Positions 1 through 9,252 of a stretch of DNA of 64,000 nt are shown one piece after another (the stretch's first letter is position 1; every line of letters starts with the position of its first letter). A program made the position numbers and the translations under genes. Source of the stretch: Alphaproteobacteria bacterium (lineage in GTDB: Bacteria; Pseudomonadota; Alphaproteobacteria; CACIAM-22H2); assembly GCA_016793165.1 (NCBI GenBank), contig JAEULA010000057.1:1-64000 (forward strand), read 5' to 3'. Below the pieces are notes generated by a model, which saw only the letters and a list, made by a program, of their open reading frames with translations, was not told the origin of the DNA and ran no database searches.

Positions 1-726
1 CGCGGCCTCGCCTCGGGCAACGGCCTGATGCTGCTCTTCGACCAGGAGACCGGCGTGCCGACCGACGTCCTGCTCGACGAGGGCCACCTCACCGACGTGC
101 GCACCGCGGTCGCCGGCGCGATCGGAGCGAGGCACCTCGCTCCCCGCGACGGGGGTCCGGTGGGAATTCTCGGCACCGGCATGCAGGCGCGGCTCCAGCT
201 GCGCCATCTGCGCGGCATTGTGCCATTCGACCGCGCCGTCGTCTGGGGCCGGGACGCGGCGAAGGTCGCGCGCTACCGGGACGACATGTCGGCGGAAGGC
301 TTTCGCGTGGAGGCGGCGGCGAGCCCTGCCGACCTTGCCGCGCGCTGCCGGTTGATCGTCACGACGACGCCGGCGACCGCGCCGCTGCTCCTGGCAGCGG
401 ACATCCGTCCCGGCACGCACATCAATGCGATGGGCAGCGACACGCCGCACAAGCAGGAGCTCGACGCCGCGATCCTCGGTCGCGCCGATCGCGTGGTCGC
501 CGACAGCCGCGCCCAGGCGCAGCTGCGCGGCGAGATTCACAAGGCCATCGCGTCGGGCGTCCTCGACATGGCACGAGTGGCGGAGATCGGCGAGGTGATC
601 GCCGGCCGGGCGCCGGGGCGCACGCGGACCGACCAGATCACCGTCTTCGATTCCACAGGCGTCGCCGTCCAGGACATCAAGATCGCGTCGGCGGTCGCTG
701 CCCGGTTGGCGCAGTCCCTGCGCTGA
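1..726 (+). CDS. Ornithine cyclodeaminase / mu-crystallin family protein (5' truncated)
   Basis: The reading frame is open from the first base of the window, so the N-terminus lies outside; about 241 residues are visible. The dinucleotide-binding motif GTGMQARLQ follows an N-terminal half-domain, as in the ornithine cyclodeaminase/mu-crystallin family. The C-terminal block FDSTGVAVQD holds the Asp that is catalytic in true cyclodeaminases. Members are NAD(P)-dependent enzymes acting on imino or amino acids: ornithine cyclodeaminase, alanine dehydrogenase, delta1-pyrroline-2-carboxylate reductase or iminosuccinate reductase. The sequence does not distinguish these. Usual length is 310-350 residues, so roughly a quarter is missing. 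An aconitase X pair lies 50 kb away (52 kb); in bacteria that family can make pyrroline-2-carboxylate, so a reductase role is possible but unproven. Confidence 0.88.
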   Translation, partial: RGLASGNGLMLLFDQETGVPTDVLLDEGHLTDVRTAVAGAIGARHLAPRDGGPVGILGTGMQARLQLRHLRGIVPFDRAVVWGRDAAKVARYRDDMSAEGFRVEAAASPADLAARCRLIVTTTPATAPLLLAADIRPGTHINAMGSDTPHKQELDAAILGRADRVVADSRAQAQLRGEIHKAIASGVLDMARVAEIGEVIAGRAPGRTRTDQITVFDSTGVAVQDIKIASAVAARLAQSLR

Positions 727-1053
727 CCCCGTCGCGCGCAATGCGGAGGCGGCCCGGGTCGGGGATCGCCAATCGTGCATCCGCATTCGGCGGGACGGGT
801 CGTCCGCCGAGGCCATGCTGCCCGCGATCATGGGAGTCACCTCACCCGCGTCCGGGCGCCGTCCGGTCGCCCGTGCGTGCGGCTCCCGGCTCGGTTCCGC
901 GCAGTCGATCGTGGGCACCCTCGTCACGGGGTGCCGCGCAGCGCTCGAGAATTCGGCCCGAGATCGAGGACCCGCACGGCCGCGACATCGTTCGAATGGA
1001 ATCGGCGATTGGCCGCGAAGGCCGCTCCACGTTCCCGCCGTCCGGCCGATGCG
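727..1053. other. Intergenic region between convergent genes, with an imperfect hairpin at 787-810
   Basis: No gene is convincing in these 327 bases; open frames on both strands have the arginine-rich composition of GC-rich non-coding sequence. At 787-810 lies a possible hairpin: TCGGCGGGAC and GTCCGCCGA pair over nine positions with one bulged G and a five-base loop. It sits about 60 bases after the stop of the upstream gene and could terminate transcription from one or both sides. There is no T-tract. Confidence 0.4.
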
Positions 1054-2142
1054 TCAGCCGCCGATCCGCACGGGCAGGCGCTTGCGGCCCCAGTCGCCGG
1101 GGCGCGGCTCGAACACGCCGGCGCAGGGCGTACCGCAATGGGGGCATCGGCCCTGCGCGTCCAGGTGCCAGGCGCCGAGCCGGTGCCAGTCGCGCTCGAC
1201 GAGCAGCTCGCCGCAGCCCGCGCACCACGTGCTCTGGCGGCCGATGTCGTGGACGTTGCCGACATAGACGTGGCGCAGCCCGGCGCGCAGCGCGATCTGG
1301 CGCGCGCGTGCCAGCGTCGACGGCGGCGTTTCCGGCCGGTCCGTCATGCGGTAGTCGGGACGGAAGGCGGTGAAGTGCAGCGGCACCTCCGCGCCGAGGT
1401 CGCGCCGGATCCATCGGCACATCGCTTCGATCTCGTCCGGCGAATCGTTGGCGCCGGGGATCAGGAGCGTCGTGATCTCGAGCCAGACCGCCGTCTCGCG
1501 CCGCAGGTACAGCAGCGTATCGAGCACGGGCTGCAGGCGGCCCTTGGTGACCCGACGATAGAAGTCGTCGCTGAAGGACTTCAGGTCCACGTTCGCCGCG
1601 TCGATATGGGCGAAGAGCTCGCGCCGCGGCGCGTCGTGCATGTACCCCGCGGTCACGGCGACGGTGCGGATGTCGCGCGCATGGCAGGCGCGGGCGACGT
1701 CGATCGCGTATTCCAGGAAGACCGCCGGGTCGTTGTAGGTGAAGGCCACCGAGCGGCAGCCGAGCCGCGAGGCGGTCGCGGCGAGCGCCTCGGGCGTGGC
1801 GCTGTCGGCCATCGCCGCCATGTCGCGGCTCCTGGAGATGTCCCAGTTCTGGCAGAAGTCGCAGGCGAGATTGCAGCCGGCGGTGCCGAACGACAGGACT
1901 GGGGTCCCGGGAAGGAAGTGGTTGAGCGGCTTCTTCTCGATCGGGTCGACGCAGAACCCGCTTGCCCGGCCGTGGGCCGCGAGGACGATCGCGCCGTCCT
2001 GCGCGCCGCGCACGAAACACAGGCCGCGCTGGCCGTCGGCCAGCTTGCATTCGCGCGGGCATACGTCGCAGCGCACGCGACCGTCGGCGAGCTTCGTCCA
2101 GTGTCGCGTCGCGACGGCGTCGGGAAAGGGGCGGGCGGACAT
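1054..2142 (-). CDS. amrS: AmmeMemoRadiSam system radical SAM enzyme
   Basis: 362 residues. The radical SAM cluster motif CNLACDFCQNW lies at residues 90-100 (Cys90, Cys94, Cys97), preceded by a Cys-rich N-terminus (CDVCPRECKL and a third pair near residue 42). The C-terminus has CxxC pairs (CAGC, CPHC) resembling a zinc ribbon. This matches the AmrS family, related to pyruvate formate-lyase activating enzymes, whose genes co-occur with Memo and AMMECR1 genes. The substrate is unknown. The gene is divergent from the Memo-AMMECR1 fusion with only 70 bases between starts, so a shared control region is likely. The start was chosen because the N-terminal Cys motifs follow it closely; its ribosome-binding site is weak. 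Confidence 0.93.
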   Translation of the reverse strand: MSARPFPDAVATRHWTKLADGRVRCDVCPRECKLADGQRGLCFVRGAQDGAIVLAAHGRASGFCVDPIEKKPLNHFLPGTPVLSFGTAGCNLACDFCQNWDISRSRDMAAMADSATPEALAATASRLGCRSVAFTYNDPAVFLEYAIDVARACHARDIRTVAVTAGYMHDAPRRELFAHIDAANVDLKSFSDDFYRRVTKGRLQPVLDTLLYLRRETAVWLEITTLLIPGANDSPDEIEAMCRWIRRDLGAEVPLHFTAFRPDYRMTDRPETPPSTLARARQIALRAGLRHVYVGNVHDIGRQSTWCAGCGELLVERDWHRLGAWHLDAQGRCPHCGTPCAGVFEPRPGDWGRKRLPVRIGG

Positions 2143-2212
2143 CGGAGCCTGCGCATGGGTCGCCCGGGGCGGCTTAACGGCCGGTAAACCGCATCCGCCC
2201 TAAGGAGGTCCC

Positions 2213-3568
2213 ATGCAGGGAATCCTCCAGGCCGCCGGCGTGGCCGGGTCCTTCTATCCGGCCGCGACGGAGGCCTGTGCACGCATGGTCGATGCGCAGT
2301 TCGCCCAGGCGCGGTCGTTCGACGTCGCCGCCAAGGCGATCGTCGCGCCGCATGCCGGCTTCGCCTATTCCGGCGCGATCCAGGCGACGGCCTATGCGCC
2401 GCTGCGCGCGCGCCGCGACACGATCACGCGCGTGGTGATCCTCGCGCCGGCGCACCGCGTCGCATTCGCCGGGCTCGCGCTGTCGCCCGCCGAGCACTGG
2501 GCGACGCCGCTGGGCACGCTTCCGGTCGACTGGGGCTTCCTCGCCACGGTCCTCAGGCTGCCGAATGTCGCGGTCGACGGCGCGCCTTTCGCTCGCGAGC
2601 ACGCGATCGAGGTCCAGCTGCCTTTCATCCAGCGCGCCCTGGGCGAGGTCGCGATCTGCCCGGTGCTGGTCGGCGGCGCGGGGCCGGACCTCGTCGCGGC
2701 GGCACTGCGCGCGCTCTGGGGCGGGCCGGAGACCGCGATCGTGGTCTCCTCCGACCTCAGCCACTTCCTCGACGACGCCGGTGCGCGCGCGCGCGATGCC
2801 GCCGCGGCCGAGGCGATCGAGCTGCTCGACGGCCGCCGCCTCGACGGGGACCAGGCCTGCGGCCATCGCGCGATCGCGGGACTGCTCGTCGAGGCCCGCG
2901 CGCGCGACCTGCGGGCCACCGCGCTCGACCTGCGGAACTCGGCGGCGACGTCCGGGACACCCGATCGCGTCGTCGGTTACGGCGCCTTCGCCTTCGAGCC
3001 TGCGCTCGGCGCGCGGCTCGATCCGCCGGCGCGCGCCGCCCTCGTCGATCTCGCGCGCCGCAGCATCGCCATCGGGCTCGAGCGCGGGGCCGCCCCGGCG
3101 ATCGAGGTCGATCGCGCGACGGTGCCGCTGCTCGCCGCCCGGCGTGCGAGCTTCGTGACGCTGACGCTCGACGGCCGCCTGCGCGGCTGCATCGGCTCGC
3201 TGCAGCCGCATCGCGCGCTGGCGGTCGATGTCGCGACCAACGCCTTCAAGGCCGGCTTCGCCGATCCGCGTTTCGCGCCGCTGACCGCCGGCGAGATCGC
3301 GCGGCTCGGGATCCACGTCTCGATCCTGTCGCATGCCCGCCCGATCGCCGCGTCGAGCGAGGCGGCGCTGGTGCGCGCGCTGCGGCCCGACGTCGACGGC
3401 CTCATCATCCGCGACGGCGCGCGGCAGGCGATCTACCTGCCCAGCGTCTGGGCCTCGATCCCGGACGCGGCCGCATTCGTCCGCCAGCTCAAGCTCAAGG
3501 CGGGGATGGCGGCGGACCACTGGTCGGCCGGCTTCCGCGCCTGGCGCTTCACGACCGAGACGTTCTGA
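2213..3568 (+). CDS. AmmeMemoRadiSam proteins B and A fused (Memo-like dioxygenase fold + AMMECR1)
   Basis: 451 residues in two domains. Residues 1 to about 260 are Memo-like: AGSFYPA near the N-terminus, IVAPHAGF, and SSDLSHF, the conserved blocks of the Memo family, which is related to class III extradiol dioxygenases. Residues from about 270 on are AMMECR1, with its hallmark LRGCIGSL. In many genomes these are separate proteins; here they are one polypeptide beside the radical SAM partner, supporting the idea that the three act together. The biochemical role is unsettled; modification of a protein or RNA has been suggested. The start follows a near-ideal Shine-Dalgarno (TAAGGAGGTCCC), implying strong translation. 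Confidence 0.93.
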   Translation: MQGILQAAGVAGSFYPAATEACARMVDAQFAQARSFDVAAKAIVAPHAGFAYSGAIQATAYAPLRARRDTITRVVILAPAHRVAFAGLALSPAEHWATPLGTLPVDWGFLATVLRLPNVAVDGAPFAREHAIEVQLPFIQRALGEVAICPVLVGGAGPDLVAAALRALWGGPETAIVVSSDLSHFLDDAGARARDAAAAEAIELLDGRRLDGDQACGHRAIAGLLVEARARDLRATALDLRNSAATSGTPDRVVGYGAFAFEPALGARLDPPARAALVDLARRSIAIGLERGAAPAIEVDRATVPLLAARRASFVTLTLDGRLRGCIGSLQPHRALAVDVATNAFKAGFADPRFAPLTAGEIARLGIHVSILSHARPIAASSEAALVRALRPDVDGLIIRDGARQAIYLPSVWASIPDAAAFVRQLKLKAGMAADHWSAGFRAWRFTTETF

Positions 3569-3627
3569 GGCCCTTCGTCCGGCGTCCTGCGCATCGACGG
3601 CGCCTGCGGATGGTCAGGGCCTTTCAG
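3565..3627. terminator. Possible bidirectional terminator between convergent genes
   Basis: GGCCCT at 3569-3574 pairs with AGGGCC at 3616-3621, and the flanking CTGA/TCAG bases, which include both stop codons, extend the pairing with a two-base bulge. The loop is long (41 bases) and there is only a short T-run, so this is weak evidence. It is the only symmetrical element between the two convergent genes. Confidence 0.3.
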
Positions 3628-4639
3628 CGGATTTGCGTGCCGAGTGGCGAGACGGGCGCGATCCTGTCGGCATGATGACAGGCGAGGGCGTGTCCCGGCG
3701 CCATCTCGCGCATCGGCGGCTCCTGCTGCTTGCACAGGTCCGTCGCGTGCGGGCAGCGGGTGTGGAAGTGGCAGCCCGAGGGCGGCGAGATCGCGCTGGG
3801 CACGTCGCCCGTCAGGCGCACCCGCGGCCGGCGCAGCTTTGGATTGGGGACGGGAATCGAGGACAGCAGCGCCTGGGTGTAGGGGTGGCGCGGCCGGGCG
3901 TAGAGATCGTGCTTGGCCGCCTGCTCGACGATCTTGCCGAGATACATCACCGCGACGCGATCGGAGATGTGCTTCACGACCGCGAGGTCGTGGGCGATGA
4001 ACAGGTAGCTGAGGCCGAACTCCTCCTGCAGATCCTGCAGGAGGTTGACGATCTGCGCCTGGACGGACACGTCGAGCGCCGAGACCGCCTCGTCGCAGAC
4101 GATGAACTTCGGCTGCGGGGCCAGCGCGCGGGCGATGCCGATGCGCTGGCGCTGCCCGCCTGAGAATTCGTGCGGGTAGCGCGTGATGTGGCTCGCGGAG
4201 AGGCCGACCGTCTCGAGCAGCTTGCGCGCCCGCTGCGTCATCGCCGGCCCGCGCTTGGCGCCCTGGATGTAGAGCGGCTCGAGGATGATCTCCTCGACCA
4301 TCATGCGCGGATTGAGCGAGCTGTAGGGATCCTGGAAGACGATCTGCATGCCCTGGCGCATCCGGCGCAACTCGTCGGGCGGCAGCTCGAGCACGTTCCT
4401 GCCTTCGAACCGTACCGTGCCGGCGGTCGGCTCGATCAGGCGCAGCACCAGGCGGCCGGTCGTCGACTTGCCGCAGCCGCTCTCGCCGACCAGCCCGAGC
4501 GTCTCGCCGCGGGCGATCGTGAACGACACGTTGTCGACGGCGCGCACGCTCGCGACCTGGCGCTGGATCATGAAGCCCGAGGTGATCGGGAAGTGCTTCG
4601 TCAGCCCCTCCACGTCGAGGAGCGTCTCGCTGCCCGGGC

Positions 4640-4643
<4 letters not shown>
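3624..4643 (-). CDS. Peptide/opine-type ABC transporter ATP-binding protein (DppF/OppF-like)
   Basis: 339 residues from a GTG start. The Walker A motif GESGCGKST, signature FSGGQRQRIGIARAL and Walker B FIVCDEAVSALD are complete. The C-terminal Cys-containing oligopeptide-ABC extension (HTRCPHATDLC) is present. This is the second ATPase of the importer encoded at 3624-9107 and should heterodimerise with the product of 4640-5623. The GTG start overlaps the TGA stop of that gene by four bases (GTGA), a sign of translational coupling. A longer open frame upstream of this GTG is out of phase with the preceding gene's protein and was not used. Substrate: a peptide, opine or other small amine-containing compound. 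Confidence 0.94.
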
Positions 4644-5622
<979 letters not shown>

Positions 5623-5623
<1 letters not shown>

Positions 5624-6522
5624 CAGCCCTGCTCGATCTTGAGGCGCGGATCGAGGACGTCGCGCAGCCCGTCGCCGAGCAGGTTGAGTCCGAGCACCGT
5701 GATGGCGATGGCGAGCCCCGGGATCAGGCAGATCCACCAGGCCTCGCGGATGTAGGTCCGGCCCTCGGCGATCAGGATGCCCCAGGTTGGCGTGGTGGGG
5801 GGCGCGCCCAGCCCCAGGAAGCTCAGGATCGCCTCGGTCAGGACCGCGAAGGCGAAGATGAAGCTGAGCTGCACGATCAGCGGCGCCATGCAGTTCGGCA
5901 TGATGTGCCGGCGCAGGATGCGCCAGTTGCTTGCCCCTGCCGCCTGCGCGGCCTGCACGAACTCCATCTCGCGCACGACCAGCACCGACGCGCGCACGAT
6001 GCGCCCCGTGCGCGGGATGTAGACGATCGAGAGCGCGATGACCGCCGTGTACACCGACGGCCCCAGCGCCGCGGCGATGCCGATCGCCAGCAGGATCGGT
6101 GGAAACGCCATCAGCGCGTCGGCGAGGCCCATCAGCATGCCGTCGAGCCGGCGGAAATAGCCGGAGGCGGCGCCGAGGATCACGCCGAAGACCGCGTTCA
6201 GGACGACCACCCAGGCCCCGATATAGAGGCTGAGCTGGGCGCCGTAGACGACGCGGCTGAGCATGTTGCGCCCGAGATTGTCGGTACCGAACAGGAAGTC
6301 GGCCTGCGGCGGCTTGAACCGGTTGCGGATCGCCAGCCGGTTCGGGTCCGAGGGGGCGAGCCAGCCCGCGAAGACGGCGACGAACAGAACGATCAGGAAC
6401 AGGACCAGGCCGATCATGAACGAGCGGTGGCGGATCAGGCGGCGGAAGGTGCTGGTCCGCCAGAACGGCGTCCGCTTCGCCCTCTCGACAACCGGTGCCG
6501 CGTCGGCGACTTCACTTGCCAT
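5623..6522 (-). CDS. Peptide-type ABC transporter permease (DppC-like)
   Basis: 299 residues. After a cytoplasmic N-terminus there is a first membrane segment around residues 35-55 and then the BPD_transp_1 permease domain with about five more segments. The EAA-loop region reads VLVVREMEFVQAAQAAGASN. The OppC N-terminal extension (R-R-FRRLIRHRS) is typical. It overlaps the start of the DppB-like gene's end by 11 bases, so the two permeases are coupled. It forms the transmembrane channel with the DppB-like subunit. Confidence 0.93.
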
Positions 6523-7462
6523 CGTAACGCACCCGGGGGTCGAAGAAGGCGTAGAGCACGTCGACGAGGATGTTGAGGAGCATCAGCGTCGCGGCGGTGA
6601 ACAGCAGGCCGCCCTGGATCATCGGATAGTCGCGACGCAGGATCGCATTACCGAGCAGCGAGCCCATGCCGGGCACCGAGAACACCGTCTCGATCACCAC
6701 GGAGCCGGAGAGCAGCACGGAAAGGATCAGGCCGATCACCGTGATGATCGGGATCACGACGTTCGCCATGGCATGCTTGGTGATCACGCGCCATTCCGGC
6801 AGCCCCTTGGCGCGCGCGGTGCGGATGTAGTCCTGGCGCAGCACCTCGAGCATCGTCGAGCGGGTGATGCGCGCGAGCAGCCCGATCTGCAGCAGCGCCA
6901 GGGCGACCGCCGGCATCGTCGTGGTGCGCACCCAGCCGACGAGGTCGTCGCCGAACTCGACATAGCCGCTGGTCGGCAGCCAGCCGAGATGGACCGAGAA
7001 CAGGATGATCATCATCAGCCCGAACCAGAAGCTGGGCAGCGAGATGCCGAGCAACGCGAAGGTCGAGGCGACCTGGTCGACCCAGGTGTTCTGTTTCAGC
7101 GCGGCGACGACGCCGGTCGCGAGGCCGAGGACGAGGGTCAGCACCATCGAGTAGATGGAGATCGAGATCGTCACCGGCAGCCGCTCGATCACCGCCTCGA
7201 GCACGGGCTTGCCGAGGAGCAGCGAGCGGCCGAGATCGCCCTGGAAGAGGTTCCAGTAGAAGATGCCGAGCTGGACGGCGAAGGGCTGGTCCAGCCCCAG
7301 GTTCTTCCGGATGTTGTCGAGCTCCTGCGGCGTGGCGTTGGGGCCGCCGATCAGGATCGCGGGATCGCCCGGCACGAGGTGCATCATGCCGAAGGAGAGG
7401 AAGCTGACGACCAGGAGGATCGGGATGGACTGGATCAGCCGGCGGACCGTGTAGCGTCCCAT
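6512..7462 (-). CDS. Peptide-type ABC transporter permease (DppB-like)
   Basis: 316 residues. The N-terminus MGRYTVRRLIQSIPILLVV is the typical first membrane helix of DppB/OppB permeases, followed by a long periplasmic loop and five further helices. The EAA-type loop is near LRQDYIRTARAKGLPEW. It lies downstream of the binding-protein gene, from which it is separated by 64 bases containing a very stable hairpin. It should therefore be made at a lower level than the binding protein. Confidence 0.93.
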   Translation of the reverse strand: MGRYTVRRLIQSIPILLVVSFLSFGMMHLVPGDPAILIGGPNATPQELDNIRKNLGLDQPFAVQLGIFYWNLFQGDLGRSLLLGKPVLEAVIERLPVTISISIYSMVLTLVLGLATGVVAALKQNTWVDQVASTFALLGISLPSFWFGLMMIILFSVHLGWLPTSGYVEFGDDLVGWVRTTTMPAVALALLQIGLLARITRSTMLEVLRQDYIRTARAKGLPEWRVITKHAMANVVIPIITVIGLILSVLLSGSVVIETVFSVPGMGSLLGNAILRRDYPMIQGGLLFTAATLMLLNILVDVLYAFFDPRVRYDGK

Positions 7463-7482
7463 CGGACTACCCTGAAAAACGC

Positions 7483-7517
7483 GGCGGCGCCGGCATGGGT
7501 TTCATGCCGGCGCCGCC
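7483..7517 (-). terminator. 15-bp perfect hairpin between binding-protein and permease genes (partial terminator/attenuator)
   Basis: GGCGGCGCCGGCATG at 7483-7497 is exactly complementary to 7503-7517, with a five-base loop. Read on the minus strand, the stem is followed directly by GCG and five T residues. This has the form of an intrinsic terminator. Because it lies inside an operon, right after the binding-protein stop codon, it probably acts as a partial terminator and 3' stabiliser of the binding-protein mRNA. Confidence 0.85.
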
Positions 7518-7526
7518 TGTTTCCGC

Positions 7527-9107
7527 TCAGCCCTTGATCCAGACGTTGGAGACGCGCGGGATGCGGTAGGGCTTGAAGCCCTCGACGTTGGCGCGGGTGG
7601 CTTGCACCTTGGTCAGCGAGCCGAAGGGCAGCGCCATGACCTGGTCGAACATCCGCGCCTGGGCGCGGGCGAAGGCGACCTTTCTCTTCTCGAGCGTGTC
7701 GCCGTTGGCGACGTCGTTGAACGCGGCGATGAACTCCTTGTCCTCCTCGCCCGGCTTCGGCTTGTAGGTGTTGAACGGCGGGGCATGGAAGCGCAGCGCC
7801 GCGATGCCGCCGAGCGACGTGTTGGTGCCGTAGCCGGTGAAGAACCAGTGCCAGCCCGTGTTCGTGTTCTGCTGCTGGTTGACGGTCGCCGGCCAGTCGA
7901 GCACGGAGAGCTCGGCATTGATCCCGACGGCCTTGAGCTGCTCCGACATCACCAGCGCGGCGTTGTACATGCTCGGATAGTCGCGGTTGGTGAGCAGGAT
8001 GACCTTCTCGCCCTTGTAGCCGCCCTGCTGCAGCAGCTGCTTGGCCTTCGCCGCGTTCTTCTGGTTGTAGAGCTCCTTGCCGGCGTCCGTGTAGTAGGCC
8101 TGCCCCGGATACTGGTAGCCGACGTTGAGGTCATAGGCGCCGTCGGTCGCGGCCTCCATGATCTCCTCCATGTCGAGCGCGGCCTGGATGGCGCGGCGGA
8201 CGTTGAGGTTGTCCATCGGCGGCAGCGAGAAGTTCGGGGTCGCGATCTGGACCCAGAAATTCTTTAGCGGCTTGAGCACGACGTTCTTGTTGTCCTTGAG
8301 CCGCGGCTGCGCCTTCGCCGGCAGGTCCTCGACCGCATGGAACTCGCCGGCCTCGAGGCCCGCAACCCGGGCCTGCGGCTCGACGACGAAGCGGAACGTC
8401 GCGGTATCGAGGCAGGCGACCTTGTAGCCGCCGAACCCGTCGGTGGTCTTGTAGCGCGTGTCCGACTGGTAGCCGTCGAAGCGCTTCATCTTCACGTGGC
8501 TGTCGGCGACGAACTCGACGAGCTCGAACGGCCCGGTGCCCACGGTCTTCAGCTGCATCGCCGGCGCGTCGGCGAGTTCCGAGGGGATGATCACGACCGG
8601 GACGGAGAACGAGCTGAAGTTCTCCAGGAAGGTCGGCTGCGGCTGCTTCAGCGTCACCACGAAGGTGGCGGGATCCGGCGCCTCGTACTTCTCGACGATC
8701 GCGTAGATGCCGCGATCGATGCCGACCTTCATGTAGCGGTTGTAGGACGCCAGCACGTCGGCCGACGTCATCGTCTTGCCGTTGTGGAACTTGATCCCCT
8801 GGCGGAGCTTGAACGTGTAGGTCTTCTTGTCGGCGCTCTCGATCACCTCGGCGGCGAGCTCGGGGATCGGGCTCATGTTCTCGTCGCGGGTCATCAGCGA
8901 CTCGAACATGTTCATCGCGATGTTGCGGGTCGAGATGGTCGAGGACGTGTGCTGGTCGAGGCTGTTCGCCTTGGCCTCCTGGGCGAACAGGAAATCGCCG
9001 CCCTTTCGGCCGCACTGGAATGCCTGCGCGTTGGCGAGATCGGCGGCCAGCAGCGATGCGCCGGCAAGCAGGGCAGCATGCGTGCCTCGTCGGATGACTC
9101 GGTTCAT
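7527..9107 (-). CDS. Extracellular solute-binding protein, family 5 (peptide-type ABC importer)
   Basis: 526 residues. A signal peptide ends near ASLLAADLANAQA (cleavage around residue 25). The family 5 (DppA/OppA) fold is indicated by the early block YTFKLRQGIKFHNGKTMTSADV, the standard motif of this family. It binds the substrate in the periplasm and delivers it to the permeases encoded downstream. The start was placed at the ATG preceded by GGGAGACAATCCG; a longer frame would add a non-signal N-terminus. The gene is first in a five-gene operon and has its own promoter candidate at 9175-9204. Confidence 0.94.
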   Translation of the reverse strand: MNRVIRRGTHAALLAGASLLAADLANAQAFQCGRKGGDFLFAQEAKANSLDQHTSSTISTRNIAMNMFESLMTRDENMSPIPELAAEVIESADKKTYTFKLRQGIKFHNGKTMTSADVLASYNRYMKVGIDRGIYAIVEKYEAPDPATFVVTLKQPQPTFLENFSSFSVPVVIIPSELADAPAMQLKTVGTGPFELVEFVADSHVKMKRFDGYQSDTRYKTTDGFGGYKVACLDTATFRFVVEPQARVAGLEAGEFHAVEDLPAKAQPRLKDNKNVVLKPLKNFWVQIATPNFSLPPMDNLNVRRAIQAALDMEEIMEAATDGAYDLNVGYQYPGQAYYTDAGKELYNQKNAAKAKQLLQQGGYKGEKVILLTNRDYPSMYNAALVMSEQLKAVGINAELSVLDWPATVNQQQNTNTGWHWFFTGYGTNTSLGGIAALRFHAPPFNTYKPKPGEEDKEFIAAFNDVANGDTLEKRKVAFARAQARMFDQVMALPFGSLTKVQATRANVEGFKPYRIPRVSNVWIKG

Positions 9108-9174
9108 CGGATTGTCTCCCTCTGTCCTGCAACGTCGCGCCGGCGGTCCCGGGCGTTCGCTGCCTCCACGCGTC

Positions 9175-9204
9175 ACGCTAGCCTTCGAGCCGAGGCGGTG
9201 ACAA
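9175..9204 (-). promoter_or_regulatory. Putative sigma-70-type promoter of the 3.6-9.1 kb ABC operon
   Basis: On the minus strand TTGTCA (9204-9199), an 18-base spacer and TAGCGT (9180-9175) lie about 70 bases before the binding-protein start. The same -10-like hexamer TAGCGT recurs before the TetR gene (28491) and before the glycine-zipper gene (57589). This is pattern evidence only. Confidence 0.4.
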
Positions 9205-9228
9205 GCCGAGTCCCGGTCCGCCGGGCGA

Positions 9229-9252
9229 AATCGCCGCCGGCGGCGCGCGATT
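9229..9252 (-). terminator. Putative terminator after the TRAP-hyu operon
   Basis: AATCGC (9229-9234) and GCGATT (9247-9252) form an inverted repeat enclosing the GC-rich, self-complementary core CGCCGGCGGCGC. On the minus strand it directly follows the HyuA stop codon and runs into TTTC. The stem is plausible but the T-run is short. Confidence 0.35.
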
